Source of the DNA: a virus
IMG/VR virus record: IMGVR_UViG_3300042896_000357
Coordinates: 1-36,875 of that record
Length of the DNA: 36,875 nucleotides
Direction: 5' to 3' (one strand)
Part shown: piece by piece, positions 28,135-36,566 of the stretch
Layout: the number at the start of each line of letters is the position of its first letter
Position numbering within the stretch: the stretch's first letter is position 1
Notes under the pieces: model-generated
The model's database searches: none
The model's input: the letters and a program-made list of their open reading frames with translations, nothing else
What the model was told of the DNA's origin: nothing
Program-made: the position numbers and the translations under genes

Positions 28135-29177
28135 TGCCAACAATCAACGAAGTATGTATCCCTAAAGGGAAAACGGTAAACGGTATCCCCGATTTATCCA
28201 GTATCGAATTAGCTTTGGCTTTAGATTCGATAAAATATAACACAACTCTACAAGCAGACGTTGACAGCGTATTTTTAGCCCCAGAGGTTATCGCCGACGC
28301 AGTTGCTATGGTTGGGTGCGTTATCGACCAATCTTGTGATTTACCAGAGGTTTTAATTGCCGAAGAGTATAATTTCATGGCGGGGTGTACATTATGTTTG
28401 AATGAATTGACTTCAAATGAAAAGAAAGTATTTGGTATGAGTACGGCTAAGCCTGCACCAACTGCTGCTTTATCTTCTCGTTACGAAAGCCGTTTTATTC
28501 AAAACATTTTGAACTCGACAAGAAAAATCAACTGGTTAGGAAATAAAGCTTATATCGCCGCGAATTTAGCGAATGCAGCCCTATTGCCAAACTACGTGAA
28601 AGCTGACGGGATTTGGACTAAATTAGTTGCACTTGTGCCGGATGCACCGCATTACGCAGGAGACATCGCAGCCAAAAATGCTTTGCTGACTAAAACAGCT
28701 CAGACAACTTGGACGGGGCAAGAAGTTCTTGACGTAATTGACGCAATGAGAGGCTTACAGTCTGACACTATGAAGTTAGTAGTTGATACTGAAAAATATG
28801 TTTGGTTAACAGTTGAGATGTACGATGCTTTAATCTACGCAATGAAAAGCGAAAGTTTCTCTTTGTGTTGTGTTGGAACTTTAGCTTCTCAAGTAAGTGG
28901 AGGTAAAGAGATTGTTACAATCATGTATGGCGATTTGACTTTAATCAAATACGACGAGTTCTCAGCAGCTATTCGTGACTTGGCTTTAGTTGGGGCAGCT
29001 TGGAACTTACCAAACAGAGCTATCTTGGCTTTAGGTTTACCAATTGTGAACTACATCGAGAGTGGTTCTTTTGAGGAAGACTTCAAACCAACGACAGGGG
29101 CGTATGAGGCTTCTTACGGACTTACAACTGCGATAGTTGAGCCTTACCCGGGTGACTTCTACGTAGTAGGCTATTAA
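28134..29177 (+). CDS. Major capsid protein
   Basis: The protein has 347 residues. Size, position after protease and scaffold, and a high-expression context fit an HK97-type major head protein. The C-terminal half has the usual alternation of helix and strands (LVVDTEKYVWLTVEMYDALI, then GDLTLIKYDEFSAAIRDLAL). A cysteine-containing segment (FMAGCTLCLNELTSNEKKVF) near residue 80-100 is notable. The identification comes from operon logic and composition; the fold cannot be confirmed by eye. A head-decoration or tail tube gene follows 19 nt downstream. Confidence 0.8.
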   Translation: MPTINEVCIPKGKTVNGIPDLSSIELALALDSIKYNTTLQADVDSVFLAPEVIADAVAMVGCVIDQSCDLPEVLIAEEYNFMAGCTLCLNELTSNEKKVFGMSTAKPAPTAALSSRYESRFIQNILNSTRKINWLGNKAYIAANLANAALLPNYVKADGIWTKLVALVPDAPHYAGDIAAKNALLTKTAQTTWTGQEVLDVIDAMRGLQSDTMKLVVDTEKYVWLTVEMYDALIYAMKSESFSLCCVGTLASQVSGGKEIVTIMYGDLTLIKYDEFSAAIRDLALVGAAWNLPNRAILALGLPIVNYIESGSFEEDFKPTTGAYEASYGLTTAIVEPYPGDFYVVGY

Positions 29178-29196
29178 TCTTTAAAACAAAAGCTAA

Positions 29197-29814
29197 ATGG
29201 CAAATTGTTATAAACCCGCTGATATATCCAAAGGATGTGACGCAGCAGATTTACAAGCCCTCTCCGGGGGGCTTTTAGTAGACTTAGCGGCTTTTTTGCC
29301 TACTAAGCACGTTACTAAGAAATTTACCCTTGCTAACATTGGTGTAATTGATCCAGACACAGGAGTTTATCCGGTTGTAGGTTCAGACTACTATCCTTTG
29401 AAAGTAGAGTGGGAGAAAAACGCAGTAAAACCAAACTACGAAGTTATCTCAAGCGAAGTTAAAAAAGATACTTATGCGCAAATTGCAACAGGTATTATCA
29501 TTAACGATTCTGAGAGCGACGCAGGGAAAGAAACAGCAATGGCTCTTTCAACTCGTAAATGGGTATTTATCTATAAAGCTACAGGCGTAGCCGATGCAGA
29601 CGACGCTTACCACGTTTTAGGTTACAAAAACGGCTTACAGTTCGTTGTTGAGCCTACGAGTGATGACTTAGGAGGGCGCGTAAGTGGTTCTTTAAGAAGT
29701 CTTACAGGTGGCGGGGAAGCTAATCCTAACGGGGTTAATTTCTTATTAGCTGGTGGGCTTGCTGCAACAGATACGTTGTTTAATAACCGCTTTGAGGTGG
29801 TTGTAATACCATAG
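29197..29814 (+). CDS. Putative major tail tube or head decoration protein (205 aa)
   Basis: The protein has 205 residues and is beta-rich (YYPLKVEWEKNAVKPNYEVI, then KDTYAQIATGIIINDSESDA). A single-domain, glycine-rich protein of about 200 residues beside the capsid gene is usually either the tail tube protein or a decoration protein. The repeated Gly/Thr/Asp turns and balanced composition favour an abundant virion protein. The terminator-like hairpin at 29837, just after its stop, would let it be made in large amounts relative to downstream genes, which supports an abundant structural role. Confidence 0.5.
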   Translation: MANCYKPADISKGCDAADLQALSGGLLVDLAAFLPTKHVTKKFTLANIGVIDPDTGVYPVVGSDYYPLKVEWEKNAVKPNYEVISSEVKKDTYAQIATGIIINDSESDAGKETAMALSTRKWVFIYKATGVADADDAYHVLGYKNGLQFVVEPTSDDLGGRVSGSLRSLTGGGEANPNGVNFLLAGGLAATDTLFNNRFEVVVIP

Positions 29815-29818
29815 TCTT

Positions 29819-30325
29819 ATGACTAAAGAAAATTTTAATTCCTTGCCCTTAGAGGCAAGGAATTTTATTCAGAAACACGCAGGTTGCCTCTCTTGCGGAA
29901 ATGCAGAGGCTAAACTAACAAAGGGCTACGCTCTTTACCTAACTTCTAAAAAGATGAACACATACACTATATTTGGCGGAGGGGTTAACTACTCACAGAA
30001 TGGGCAAACGGGCGTTTTAAGAGCCGTTAACGACTCAGATACACCTTTCGAAATTAGAGAAAAAATAAGTATCGCAAAAGCGATTCACGCTACAAGCCCT
30101 CACCTGTTTATGGTTTTTAATGTTGAAGCTATGGACGCTTTAATTGAAAGTCTTCCCGCTGACGAGGTTGTGGAAATCGGATTTAATGCTTCTAAAGCTT
30201 CTTACGAGGAACTAAAAGATTTTGTAAAAGATAACGGTATCGAAGTAAAAGGCAACGCCTCAAAAAAAGAACTTATTAAAGCGATTGAGGCTTTAGCAGA
30301 CACAGAAGGTAACGAATTGTTATAA
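29819..30325 (+). CDS. Unknown protein with SAP/HeH-like C-terminus (168 aa)
   Basis: The protein has 168 residues. Its N-terminal segment has a CxxC pair (GCLSCGNAEAK). The last 40 residues (ASYEELKDFVKDNGIEVKGN, then ASKKELIKAIEAL) have the helix-extended-helix pattern of SAP/LEM-like DNA-binding domains, which recur in phage head-tail region genes. The middle (TYTIFGGGVNYSQNGQTGV) is beta-rich. The first 15 codons contain a strong hairpin (29837-29864). It may be a virion-associated or DNA-ejection-related protein. Confidence 0.5.
   Translation: MTKENFNSLPLEARNFIQKHAGCLSCGNAEAKLTKGYALYLTSKKMNTYTIFGGGVNYSQNGQTGVLRAVNDSDTPFEIREKISIAKAIHATSPHLFMVFNVEAMDALIESLPADEVVEIGFNASKASYEELKDFVKDNGIEVKGNASKKELIKAIEALADTEGNELL
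29837..29868 (+). terminator. Terminator-like hairpin inside the 5' end of a gene
   Basis: AATTCCTTGCC (29837-29847) pairs perfectly with GGCAAGGAATT (29854-29864) around CTTAGA, followed by TTATT. The hairpin lies in codons 7-16 of the gene starting at 29819, directly downstream of an abundant structural-type gene. It probably acts as a partial terminator that lowers transcription into the portal region, and it may also slow translation. Confidence 0.6.
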
Positions 30326-30338
30326 ATAAAAAGTAACT

Positions 30339-31619
30339 ATGTTTACAAGTATTTTTAAAATAGTAACAGGGCGTAAAAAGAAAAAAGCCGTTGACACTAA
30401 AGGCTTCGTGCAGTTAGGCGAAGAAGGCTTATTTTTTCAAAGACTTGACGAGGCTTATCTTAATAGCCCGACAGCTACGATGTGCTTATTGAAGTTTCAC
30501 GAATACTGCGTACCTATTGGTTTATTAGACGAGTATCAGTCTCTTTGGAAAAAAATAGAAAACGATTATATCCGATATGGCTATTTCGTTTTAAATGTGC
30601 AGTACGATGTAGACGCAAACCCTATCGGGGTAGTCTATAAAAACCCAAAGCACTTCGTACCAAAAGAGCAAGACGACAACGACAACGTGGCTACGTTTAA
30701 AAATATTAAATCCGGTAAAGAGTACCCCGCTTTTAATAGCGATAAAACAGTAGTTAAGTCGCAATTTGCTAAAGACGGTTTCGCAAAGTACACAGGTCAA
30801 ATCTATATGTACAACGATAGCTCAATGCCTTTCCGAGTTACGCCTCTGTACTCAGTACTAAAATGGATGGAACTCGAAAACGACGCTTCTACGTACGTAT
30901 CGAAAGCCTCAGATAACGCAATGTTTGGTAATAACATATTTGTAGTTAAAGCAAGTAGTAACGACCTCTCAGATATGAGCCCCGAGGCTATAAAAGAACG
31001 TGAAATACTAAGCGATATTAAAGAAGCTCTTACGGAAGCTAAAGGAGTCGAGAATACAGCGCAAAACATTCTTTTAGAGTGGAAAGGCGACACCGAAGAC
31101 GTTACGAAACTAATTACGAAAGTATCAATTTCAAACGAGGTTAACGTGGATTTACTCAACTCAGTTGACGACAAAGCCGAGAGTAAAATTTGTGTGGCCT
31201 GCTACAACTTCCCAAAGATTTTATTATTTGAAGGCGAAGGTATTTTTGGCGATAGCGGTGCAGCTATCCAGACGGCGAAAGATTTATGGGCCGAGAGTTG
31301 TTTAAAAGAAGCGGATAATATCTTAGATGCTTTTAAAGCTATCGGGGTTAAAATAACCGAAGACATTGAAGCAGTTGTGGAAGTAGATACGTCAATAAAA
31401 GACGGTCAAGACCTGTTACGCTCGACCGTAGGGGGGTTCACCGCCGTATTAGATACCCAAAAATCAGTACAAGCTAAAACAACCACGAGAGAAAGCGCAA
31501 TAGCTCTATTTATGACGTTTATGGGGCTTACCAAAGAGGAAGCAACAGCACTATTAGGAAATCCAGAAATACTCCCTACAGATGGCAGCAATACCAACAC
31601 CGACACTATCGGAGCTTAA
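30339..31619 (+). CDS. Portal protein
   Basis: The protein has 426 residues. The N-terminus is basic (TGRKKKKAVDTK); the body contains the portal-like YIRYGYFVLNVQYDVDANPIGVVYKNPKHFV, in which the Y-x-R-x-G-x-x-x-L-N pattern, a PxxxV segment and a later long helix (about 220-260) fit HK97/SPP1-type portals. The C-terminal region (ESAIALFMTFMGLTKEEATA) is helical, as in the barrel/crown. It forms the DNA entry vertex. It is placed downstream of the capsid gene rather than just after the terminase, an unusual order. Confidence 0.75.
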   Translation: MFTSIFKIVTGRKKKKAVDTKGFVQLGEEGLFFQRLDEAYLNSPTATMCLLKFHEYCVPIGLLDEYQSLWKKIENDYIRYGYFVLNVQYDVDANPIGVVYKNPKHFVPKEQDDNDNVATFKNIKSGKEYPAFNSDKTVVKSQFAKDGFAKYTGQIYMYNDSSMPFRVTPLYSVLKWMELENDASTYVSKASDNAMFGNNIFVVKASSNDLSDMSPEAIKEREILSDIKEALTEAKGVENTAQNILLEWKGDTEDVTKLITKVSISNEVNVDLLNSVDDKAESKICVACYNFPKILLFEGEGIFGDSGAAIQTAKDLWAESCLKEADNILDAFKAIGVKITEDIEAVVEVDTSIKDGQDLLRSTVGGFTAVLDTQKSVQAKTTTRESAIALFMTFMGLTKEEATALLGNPEILPTDGSNTNTDTIGA

Positions 31620-32037
31620 AGAGTTCTACCCTACTACGGGTTCACTTGGAGAGGATAAAATCGCAGAGACGGCAAACTACGTTAAAAATCATGTATTTTT
31701 AAAAATGTTTGGCTTTGAGGCAACTACTAAAATAATGGCGGGCACAATCGCTGACAGCGCAAGCGCCTCCTTTATTGGTTTTAAAAAGTTGTTCGCTTTG
31801 TGCGTAGCCTACCAACAGGAGAAAGACCCTTTAATGAGTACGAACTTCGGTAGTAAAATAATTTCACGCCCGAACGTAACAGACCCGAGCAACAACCAAA
31901 AAAGTATTACACTAATTGATATTGAGGGTACTATCTCATACCACGTTCAAGAAGCGTTTAAAGTTCTTAGCGCAACAACTTGCCAAGGCGTACCAACGTG
32001 GGGCGGGTACTTCTCTTATAAAGTAAGTAAGATATGA
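31582..32037 (+). CDS. Head-tail connector-like protein (151 aa)
   Basis: The protein has 151 residues, starting MAAIPTPTLSELKEFYPTTG within the last codons of the portal gene (38-nt overlap). The initial helix pair (DKIAETANYVKNHVFLKMFG) and following VAYQQEKDPLMSTNFGSKII resemble adaptor/connector proteins that dock to the portal. Overlap with the portal gene supports the same role. The next gene begins 4 nt before its end. The family is assigned by position and shape, not by a clear motif. Confidence 0.55.
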   Translation: MAAIPTPTLSELKEFYPTTGSLGEDKIAETANYVKNHVFLKMFGFEATTKIMAGTIADSASASFIGFKKLFALCVAYQQEKDPLMSTNFGSKIISRPNVTDPSNNQKSITLIDIEGTISYHVQEAFKVLSATTCQGVPTWGGYFSYKVSKI

Positions 32038-32588
32038 TTAATTTATATCAATTTGACAACGCAAACGTTGACGGCGACAAAGAAGCCGTTATAGTTCCAA
32101 ACGTACCCACTCTTGTAAATAAGTTAAGTGCCAATGAGACTAATAACATAAAGGACAAACTAAACGAGATAATCGGGTTAGCAAACCCAACTATTACACC
32201 TATTCTATTTTTAGAATTACGTTTGAAGTTTAAAGGCGAAGTGGGTGGAGTGCCAAATACTCTACCGACATTGCAAGCGGGTGACATCGTTCACGGCTTT
32301 GCTGACATCGATACTATTTGGACCAACGCCATATACAACGGGGGCGACATTAATGATAGAGCGAACTACACACCTCTTTACGATGGTAAACCCGACCCTA
32401 TTTTAATAGTGGCGTCAGCTACGGGCTTAGGACAGACTTTTATTTTAGATCCAGGCTTTAAGGTCGGGAGCGTATTGAAGTCAAAAGGAGAGCTATACAA
32501 GGGCCCAGAGTGGACGCAAACGGCAGACGTTTTGACAATTATTATTAATGTAACAACAGGAAACACAATTTACATAAAACCAGAGTAA
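32034..32588 (+). CDS. Putative tail/baseplate protein (184 aa)
   Basis: The protein has 184 residues and is beta-rich. It begins MINLYQFDNANVDGDKEAVI, with KLSANETNNIKDKLNEII as its only clear helix, and ends in DVLTIIINVTTGNTIYIK. The alternating hydrophobic strands and Gly/Asp/Asn turns fit a small jelly-roll or fibre-anchoring domain. It is immediately followed (2 nt) by the large fibre gene, so it may be a fibre-attachment or baseplate subunit. The function is inferred only from position. Confidence 0.45.
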   Translation: MINLYQFDNANVDGDKEAVIVPNVPTLVNKLSANETNNIKDKLNEIIGLANPTITPILFLELRLKFKGEVGGVPNTLPTLQAGDIVHGFADIDTIWTNAIYNGGDINDRANYTPLYDGKPDPILIVASATGLGQTFILDPGFKVGSVLKSKGELYKGPEWTQTADVLTIIINVTTGNTIYIKPE

Positions 32589-32590
32589 AC

Positions 32591-34933
32591 ATGAAAAAAA
32601 TACTTTTAATATTATTAGCTTTTACCTCTTTTGCTTCTTTCGCTCAAGCGGAGTTCCCAGAGGGTATCGCTTTAAACGGAAACGCTTCGAGCGTAAATAC
32701 CTCTAAGGTTGTTATTCAAGAGCCGACAACAGGAAATTTAAATTACATTAACGCTTTAGACTTACCAGCCTCTACAGCAGACAAGCTAAAGGGCTATTTA
32801 TCAACAGGCTTAATCAAAAACGGTGCAATCGCTATTAACGGTGATCCGACTAAATTTAATATTACTGCCGGAATAGGTATAATTTCAAATTTTGATGATC
32901 CTTCAAATCCGATAAGTACTATTATTAATTTTCCTGCTTTTACTGGGGTCACTCCGACTTATTTAACTACTGGAAATATTACCTATGTAGCAATAAATAG
33001 TACGCCTGCTGTAGTTATGCAAGCTACCCCATTTACGGCTATTCAAAGGCGTGATTTAATCGAATTGGGTGCAGTTATACATTCTAATTTAACTACTATA
33101 AATGTAATTAACAATCTTTCGTCTCCTACTGAGGCGGGTACAAATCAATTGCATGATTTATTTGATTTTATCGGAGCGTTAAATTTATCAGGAAATGTTT
33201 ATTCTGCTAACGGAGCAAACTTACAATTAAATAAATCCGCTGGAATAATTGGAAAAAGAGGGGTTAACTTCATTAATAATTGGAAAGACCCACACAGATT
33301 ATCCCAAGCCGAAGCATTAGCATTAACTTTCAGATATCGTACTCAAAATGGTACCGAAGGAAGTGACAGGGTAAATTTAGATCCTACTTTGTACGACTTG
33401 AATAACGTATATACAGCCGTACCAAATAATAAATTTGTAATTGAAACAGCCGTAACTTTTCAAACCGGAATGACTAGAATTTTGAAAAGTCAACAATATT
33501 ATGATGACTTGCAAAGTGCTATAAATGCCGTGCTTACTAGAGATTTTGTTATCGAACCAAACTCAAAAGAAAACGGGATTATTCGTGCTTATATCATAAT
33601 GCGTAATACTACTACTTCTTTACAAAATGTAGCAGATGCAAAAATATTAGAAGCTCAGAAGTTTGGAGGGGTCGCTTCGGGTGGGGTTGCTTTGACTTTA
33701 GCGAATATCTTGACGGCTTTAAATTATACCCCCGAAGATATTGCAAATAAGCAAAACAGTTTAGCAGTTGATGGAGCAAATACAAAATATCCTACTGTTA
33801 CGGCAGTTAATACTGGATTAGCTTTAAAAGCAAATTTAGCAAGTCCAACATTTACAGGCATACCATTAGTGCCAACGGCAACAGCAGGAACGAATACATT
33901 ACAGGCTGCAAGTACGGCTTTTGTAAGTACGGCAGATGCTGGAAATGTTAAGTTGACTGGAAATCAAAATATAGCAGGAATTAAAACGCTTACCAATACT
34001 GGGTCTTCCAAAATAAATGGTTTAAGTTTAATAAATAACGGGACAGGTAGTAATGTAATTAGTCTAGACAATAATTCTACTGGAAACGGATTTGAATTGT
34101 CTAATTCTGGAGGAGGGATAGGTTTTAAAGCTGTAAATACTTCTGGAATAGGTTTATATATAAATAGCTCAGCAGGTCAAGGGTTACAAATAGACAACAC
34201 CTCTTCTGGTCAAGGGCTACAAATATCTAACACTTCTACAGGGGTAGCAATTAAAATTTCTAGCAACTCAACTGGGAATAATATACAATCAAATCAAACA
34301 TCCACAGGAACAGGTTTTAATTATGTAGGACAAAACGTAGGAGTAAACACATTTACAGTTGATAAATTAGGAGCAACTATAGCTACCTCTTTCATAAACT
34401 CAACAGCACCAGCAACCAACGCCTTATTAGCGAACGGGACTACTTTAGCAGTTGCCCCTATAACAGGAGGAACAGGATATATTCAAAATCAAAATTCTTC
34501 TGCTCAATCTGCTAATATGTGGATTAGTGGGTCGGGTGAGTTTGGTTCAAGTGTGACGGCAAGTAGTTTTAAAGTAATAACACCAGACCCTTCGACTAAT
34601 TATTTAATTGCAGATTATAGAAATATAGCTGGTTACGGTATCTTTTTGCGTTCAAATACTACGGCTTCAAGAGGCAATAATCTTGAATTAGTAGCGACTG
34701 ATTATAATTTTGGGAGTCCTATAACTAGAAAAATTGCTGATTTCAACATAGACGGCTCAGCCACCTTCTCTTCAAGTGTTACGGCAACAGATTACAAAAT
34801 ATCCGCTTTAAATACAGCCCCTGCAAGCGCAACAGCAACAGGAACAACAGGAGAAATAAGAATAACAGCAGGTTTTATTTATGTATGTATAGCGACAAAC
34901 ACATGGGTTAGAACAGCTTTAGCAACTTGGTAA
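32591..34933 (+). CDS. Large tail fibre/spike-like protein with N-terminal signal peptide (780 aa)
   Basis: The protein has 780 residues. Residues 1-20 form a clear Sec-type signal (MKKILLILLAFTSFASFAQA, predicted cut after AQA), unusual for a virion protein. Residues about 30-350 are beta-rich; about 380-450 contain the PTFTGIPLVPTATAGTNTLQ module seen in many tail fibres; about 465-570 hold short NTSxGxGLQI-type repeats suggesting a beta-helix; the C-terminus (TTGEIRITAGFIYVCIATNT) is a common fibre end in Bacteroidota phages. It lies between baseplate-like and lysis genes. It is probably a receptor-binding fibre; the leader might alternatively make it an exported protein. Confidence 0.75.
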   Translation: MKKILLILLAFTSFASFAQAEFPEGIALNGNASSVNTSKVVIQEPTTGNLNYINALDLPASTADKLKGYLSTGLIKNGAIAINGDPTKFNITAGIGIISNFDDPSNPISTIINFPAFTGVTPTYLTTGNITYVAINSTPAVVMQATPFTAIQRRDLIELGAVIHSNLTTINVINNLSSPTEAGTNQLHDLFDFIGALNLSGNVYSANGANLQLNKSAGIIGKRGVNFINNWKDPHRLSQAEALALTFRYRTQNGTEGSDRVNLDPTLYDLNNVYTAVPNNKFVIETAVTFQTGMTRILKSQQYYDDLQSAINAVLTRDFVIEPNSKENGIIRAYIIMRNTTTSLQNVADAKILEAQKFGGVASGGVALTLANILTALNYTPEDIANKQNSLAVDGANTKYPTVTAVNTGLALKANLASPTFTGIPLVPTATAGTNTLQAASTAFVSTADAGNVKLTGNQNIAGIKTLTNTGSSKINGLSLINNGTGSNVISLDNNSTGNGFELSNSGGGIGFKAVNTSGIGLYINSSAGQGLQIDNTSSGQGLQISNTSTGVAIKISSNSTGNNIQSNQTSTGTGFNYVGQNVGVNTFTVDKLGATIATSFINSTAPATNALLANGTTLAVAPITGGTGYIQNQNSSAQSANMWISGSGEFGSSVTASSFKVITPDPSTNYLIADYRNIAGYGIFLRSNTTASRGNNLELVATDYNFGSPITRKIADFNIDGSATFSSSVTATDYKISALNTAPASATATGTTGEIRITAGFIYVCIATNTWVRTALATW

Positions 34934-34952
34934 ACAATTAAATTAAATAAAT

Positions 34953-35204
34953 ATGAGTACATTAAAAAATTGGTGGTTTGCAATCGTTGGATTTGCGTTA
35001 ATTATTTTAGATCAAGGGTTCGAGGTTTTAAATCCTTTTTTGGTAGAAGTGGGAATTTCTGAAAAATGGATTGGTTTCTTAAAATTAGCTTTTGGACTTT
35101 ACGGAGTTTACAAATTGAAAGTTTCTTTGCCTACTCAGAATGTAGATAAATTAGAAGCTTTAATTGGTGGTTCAAGACCTCCAGCTGAAAAAGATGAGAA
35201 ATAG
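34953..35204 (+). CDS. Holin candidate (83 aa, two membrane segments)
   Basis: The protein has 83 residues. Hydrophobic segments lie at about 8-24 (AIVGFALIILDQGFEVL) and 38-57 (EKWIGFLKLAFGLYGVY), joined by a short loop, with a hydrophilic, charged C-terminus (GGSRPPAEKDEK). Size, topology and position a few hundred bases before the M15 endolysin suggest a class II holin. The gene overlaps the next, also membrane-spanning, by 11 nt. Which of the adjacent membrane proteins is the true holin cannot be decided from sequence. Confidence 0.55.
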   Translation: MSTLKNWWFAIVGFALIILDQGFEVLNPFLVEVGISEKWIGFLKLAFGLYGVYKLKVSLPTQNVDKLEALIGGSRPPAEKDEK

Positions 35205-35550
35205 ACATTTAATATTATTGTCATTAATACCGCTTTCAGAAGTGAAGGCGGTATTTTATCAATCGAATTTAAAAGTTAGGTACGCTGTATTTTCAGATAA
35301 TAAATTATATTTATGCAATATTTTAGAAGAGTATTCAAATATTTTAATTATTGGAATTGTATTTTACTTTTTAGCTTTTTTAAAAATTGACTTAATCACT
35401 AAAAAAATAGCTTTATTTTTATTCATTATTAATGCTTTAGATTTTGTATTTTTGGGTTTAATGGATAATTTTTTATATTTACTCAAAATACCTTTGTCTT
35501 TATTAATTTTCGCTTATGCAAACAGTAAAATTTCTTTTCAACGCAATTAA
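35194..35550 (+). CDS. Membrane protein of the lysis region (118 aa, three or more helices)
   Basis: The start at 35194 (MRNRHLILLSLIPLSEVKAV) is preferred over the in-frame ATG at 35164, because it overlaps the previous gene by only 11 nt. The product has 118 residues with hydrophobic segments at about 4-20, 50-65 (LIIGIVFYFLAFLK) and 68-112 (IALFLFIINALDFVFLG onward). It may be a holin, a holin regulator (antiholin) or another lysis membrane protein. It overlaps the next gene by 35 nt. Confidence 0.5.
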   Translation: MRNRHLILLSLIPLSEVKAVFYQSNLKVRYAVFSDNKLYLCNILEEYSNILIIGIVFYFLAFLKIDLITKKIALFLFIINALDFVFLGLMDNFLYLLKIPLSLLIFAYANSKISFQRN

Positions 35551-35830
35551 CTATTGTTTCTTTGTATTTTATAGCTTCACAATAATTGACGTCGTTAAGA
35601 AGGTTTCATTCGGGGAGTTTTACTTATCAAATGCGACTAATTTTACTCAGTTTATATTAACATTAATAGGGGTGTTTTTTGCATATTTTAAGCTAAGAAC
35701 ATATATAAGGGATTCAAGAACTAAAAGCCAAATATTAGAGCAAGAACTACAAGAGAAAAGAGATAACCACTTTTACAAAAAATTTAACGGACAATTTATA
35801 AAACCATTTGAAAAAGACGAAATATTATGA
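35516..35830 (+). CDS. Membrane protein with coiled-coil tail, lysis region (104 aa)
   Basis: The protein has 104 residues. Hydrophobic helices lie at about 6-26 (FLFNAINYCFFVFYSFTII) and 43-60 (TQFILTLIGVFFAYFKL), followed by a charged helix (SQILEQELQEKRDNHFYKK). Start and stop overlap both neighbours (35 nt and 4 nt), so it is clearly translated as part of the lysis block. It could be an inner-membrane lysis protein working with the endolysin. The u-spanin candidate at 1042 would supply outer-membrane disruption. Confidence 0.55.
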   Translation: MQTVKFLFNAINYCFFVFYSFTIIDVVKKVSFGEFYLSNATNFTQFILTLIGVFFAYFKLRTYIRDSRTKSQILEQELQEKRDNHFYKKFNGQFIKPFEKDEIL

Positions 35831-36201
35831 AATTAACTAAAAATTTTAACTCTGAGGAGTTCGATTGCAAAGATGGCACAAAAGTACCCGAAAAGTATTT
35901 ATTAAACGTGAAAGAGGTTGCGAACAACCTACAAGCATTACGTGACTATTTAAATGTTTCGGTAAGTGTTACGGGTTCTGGTTACAGAACACCAACACAT
36001 AATAAAAAAGTACGCGGTGCAAAAGCGAGTCAGCATTTAACGGCTTCGGGTGCTGATATAAATGCCGAAGGTTACGAGCCAAAACAATTAGCCGAAGTAA
36101 TCGAATTGCTTATTTTAAAAGGCAAAATGAAACAGGGGGGAATTGGAATATATCCAAATTTTGTACACTATGATATTCGTGGAACAAAAGCTAGGTGGTA
36201 G
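35827..36201 (+). CDS. Endolysin, peptidase M15 family
   Basis: The protein has 124 residues and is a complete M15_3-type (VanY/D,D-carboxypeptidase-like) peptidase. Zinc ligands and active site: H70 (SQHLTASGADI) with D77, and H114 in FVHYDIRG, with SGYRTP at 51-56. It is the minimal endolysin form with no separate binding domain and no signal sequence, so it needs a holin to reach the cell wall, and would cut the peptide part of peptidoglycan. It overlaps the preceding membrane gene by 4 nt, fitting a coordinated lysis cassette. Confidence 0.9.
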   Translation: MKLTKNFNSEEFDCKDGTKVPEKYLLNVKEVANNLQALRDYLNVSVSVTGSGYRTPTHNKKVRGAKASQHLTASGADINAEGYEPKQLAEVIELLILKGKMKQGGIGIYPNFVHYDIRGTKARW

Positions 36202-36245
36202 GTAGAAGTAAATCAGAAGTAGAACAATACTTTACAAAATAAATT

Positions 36246-36566
36246 ATGATACAAACATGGGCAATTAAACCGCATATAAAAGGCGATACTTTTAATAGTA
36301 GAAAAATAACGTTTCCTTTTGATATAACAGATTGTAGAATTGATATGCAATTCAAAGTTACGGTAAGAGCGGGTATCTCTTTTGCATGGAGTACTGAGGA
36401 TAATACTTTTGAAAAAATAAGCTCTACTGAGGTAATAATGAAAAGTCGTATTTTAGGTGAAGCGGTATCGGGGTATATTTCGGACTTGCAAGTATCTTTT
36501 GAAGATGGTACAATCTACACTTATTTAAGAGCTAATTTACAAATACTTCAAGACGTAACGACATGA
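36246..36566 (+). CDS. Baseplate-like protein, BppU N-terminal-domain type (106 aa)
   Basis: The protein has 106 residues: MIQTWAIKPHIKGDTFNSRK, then IDMQFKVTVRAGISFAWSTE, and a final strand pattern (TIYTYLRANLQILQDV). The N-terminal immunoglobulin-like pattern resembles the start of upper-baseplate fibre-anchoring proteins such as BppU N-terminal modules, which hold receptor-binding fibres. It overlaps the fibre gene start (ATGA at 36563-36566), an arrangement that fits an anchor coupled to its fibre. The assignment is by eye. Confidence 0.55.
   Translation: MIQTWAIKPHIKGDTFNSRKITFPFDITDCRIDMQFKVTVRAGISFAWSTEDNTFEKISSTEVIMKSRILGEAVSGYISDLQVSFEDGTIYTYLRANLQILQDVTT

Noticed and set aside
35164-35193. 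Longer N-terminus for the lysis-region membrane protein
   Set aside because: ATG 35194 gives a smaller overlap and puts a hydrophobic segment directly at the N-terminus.
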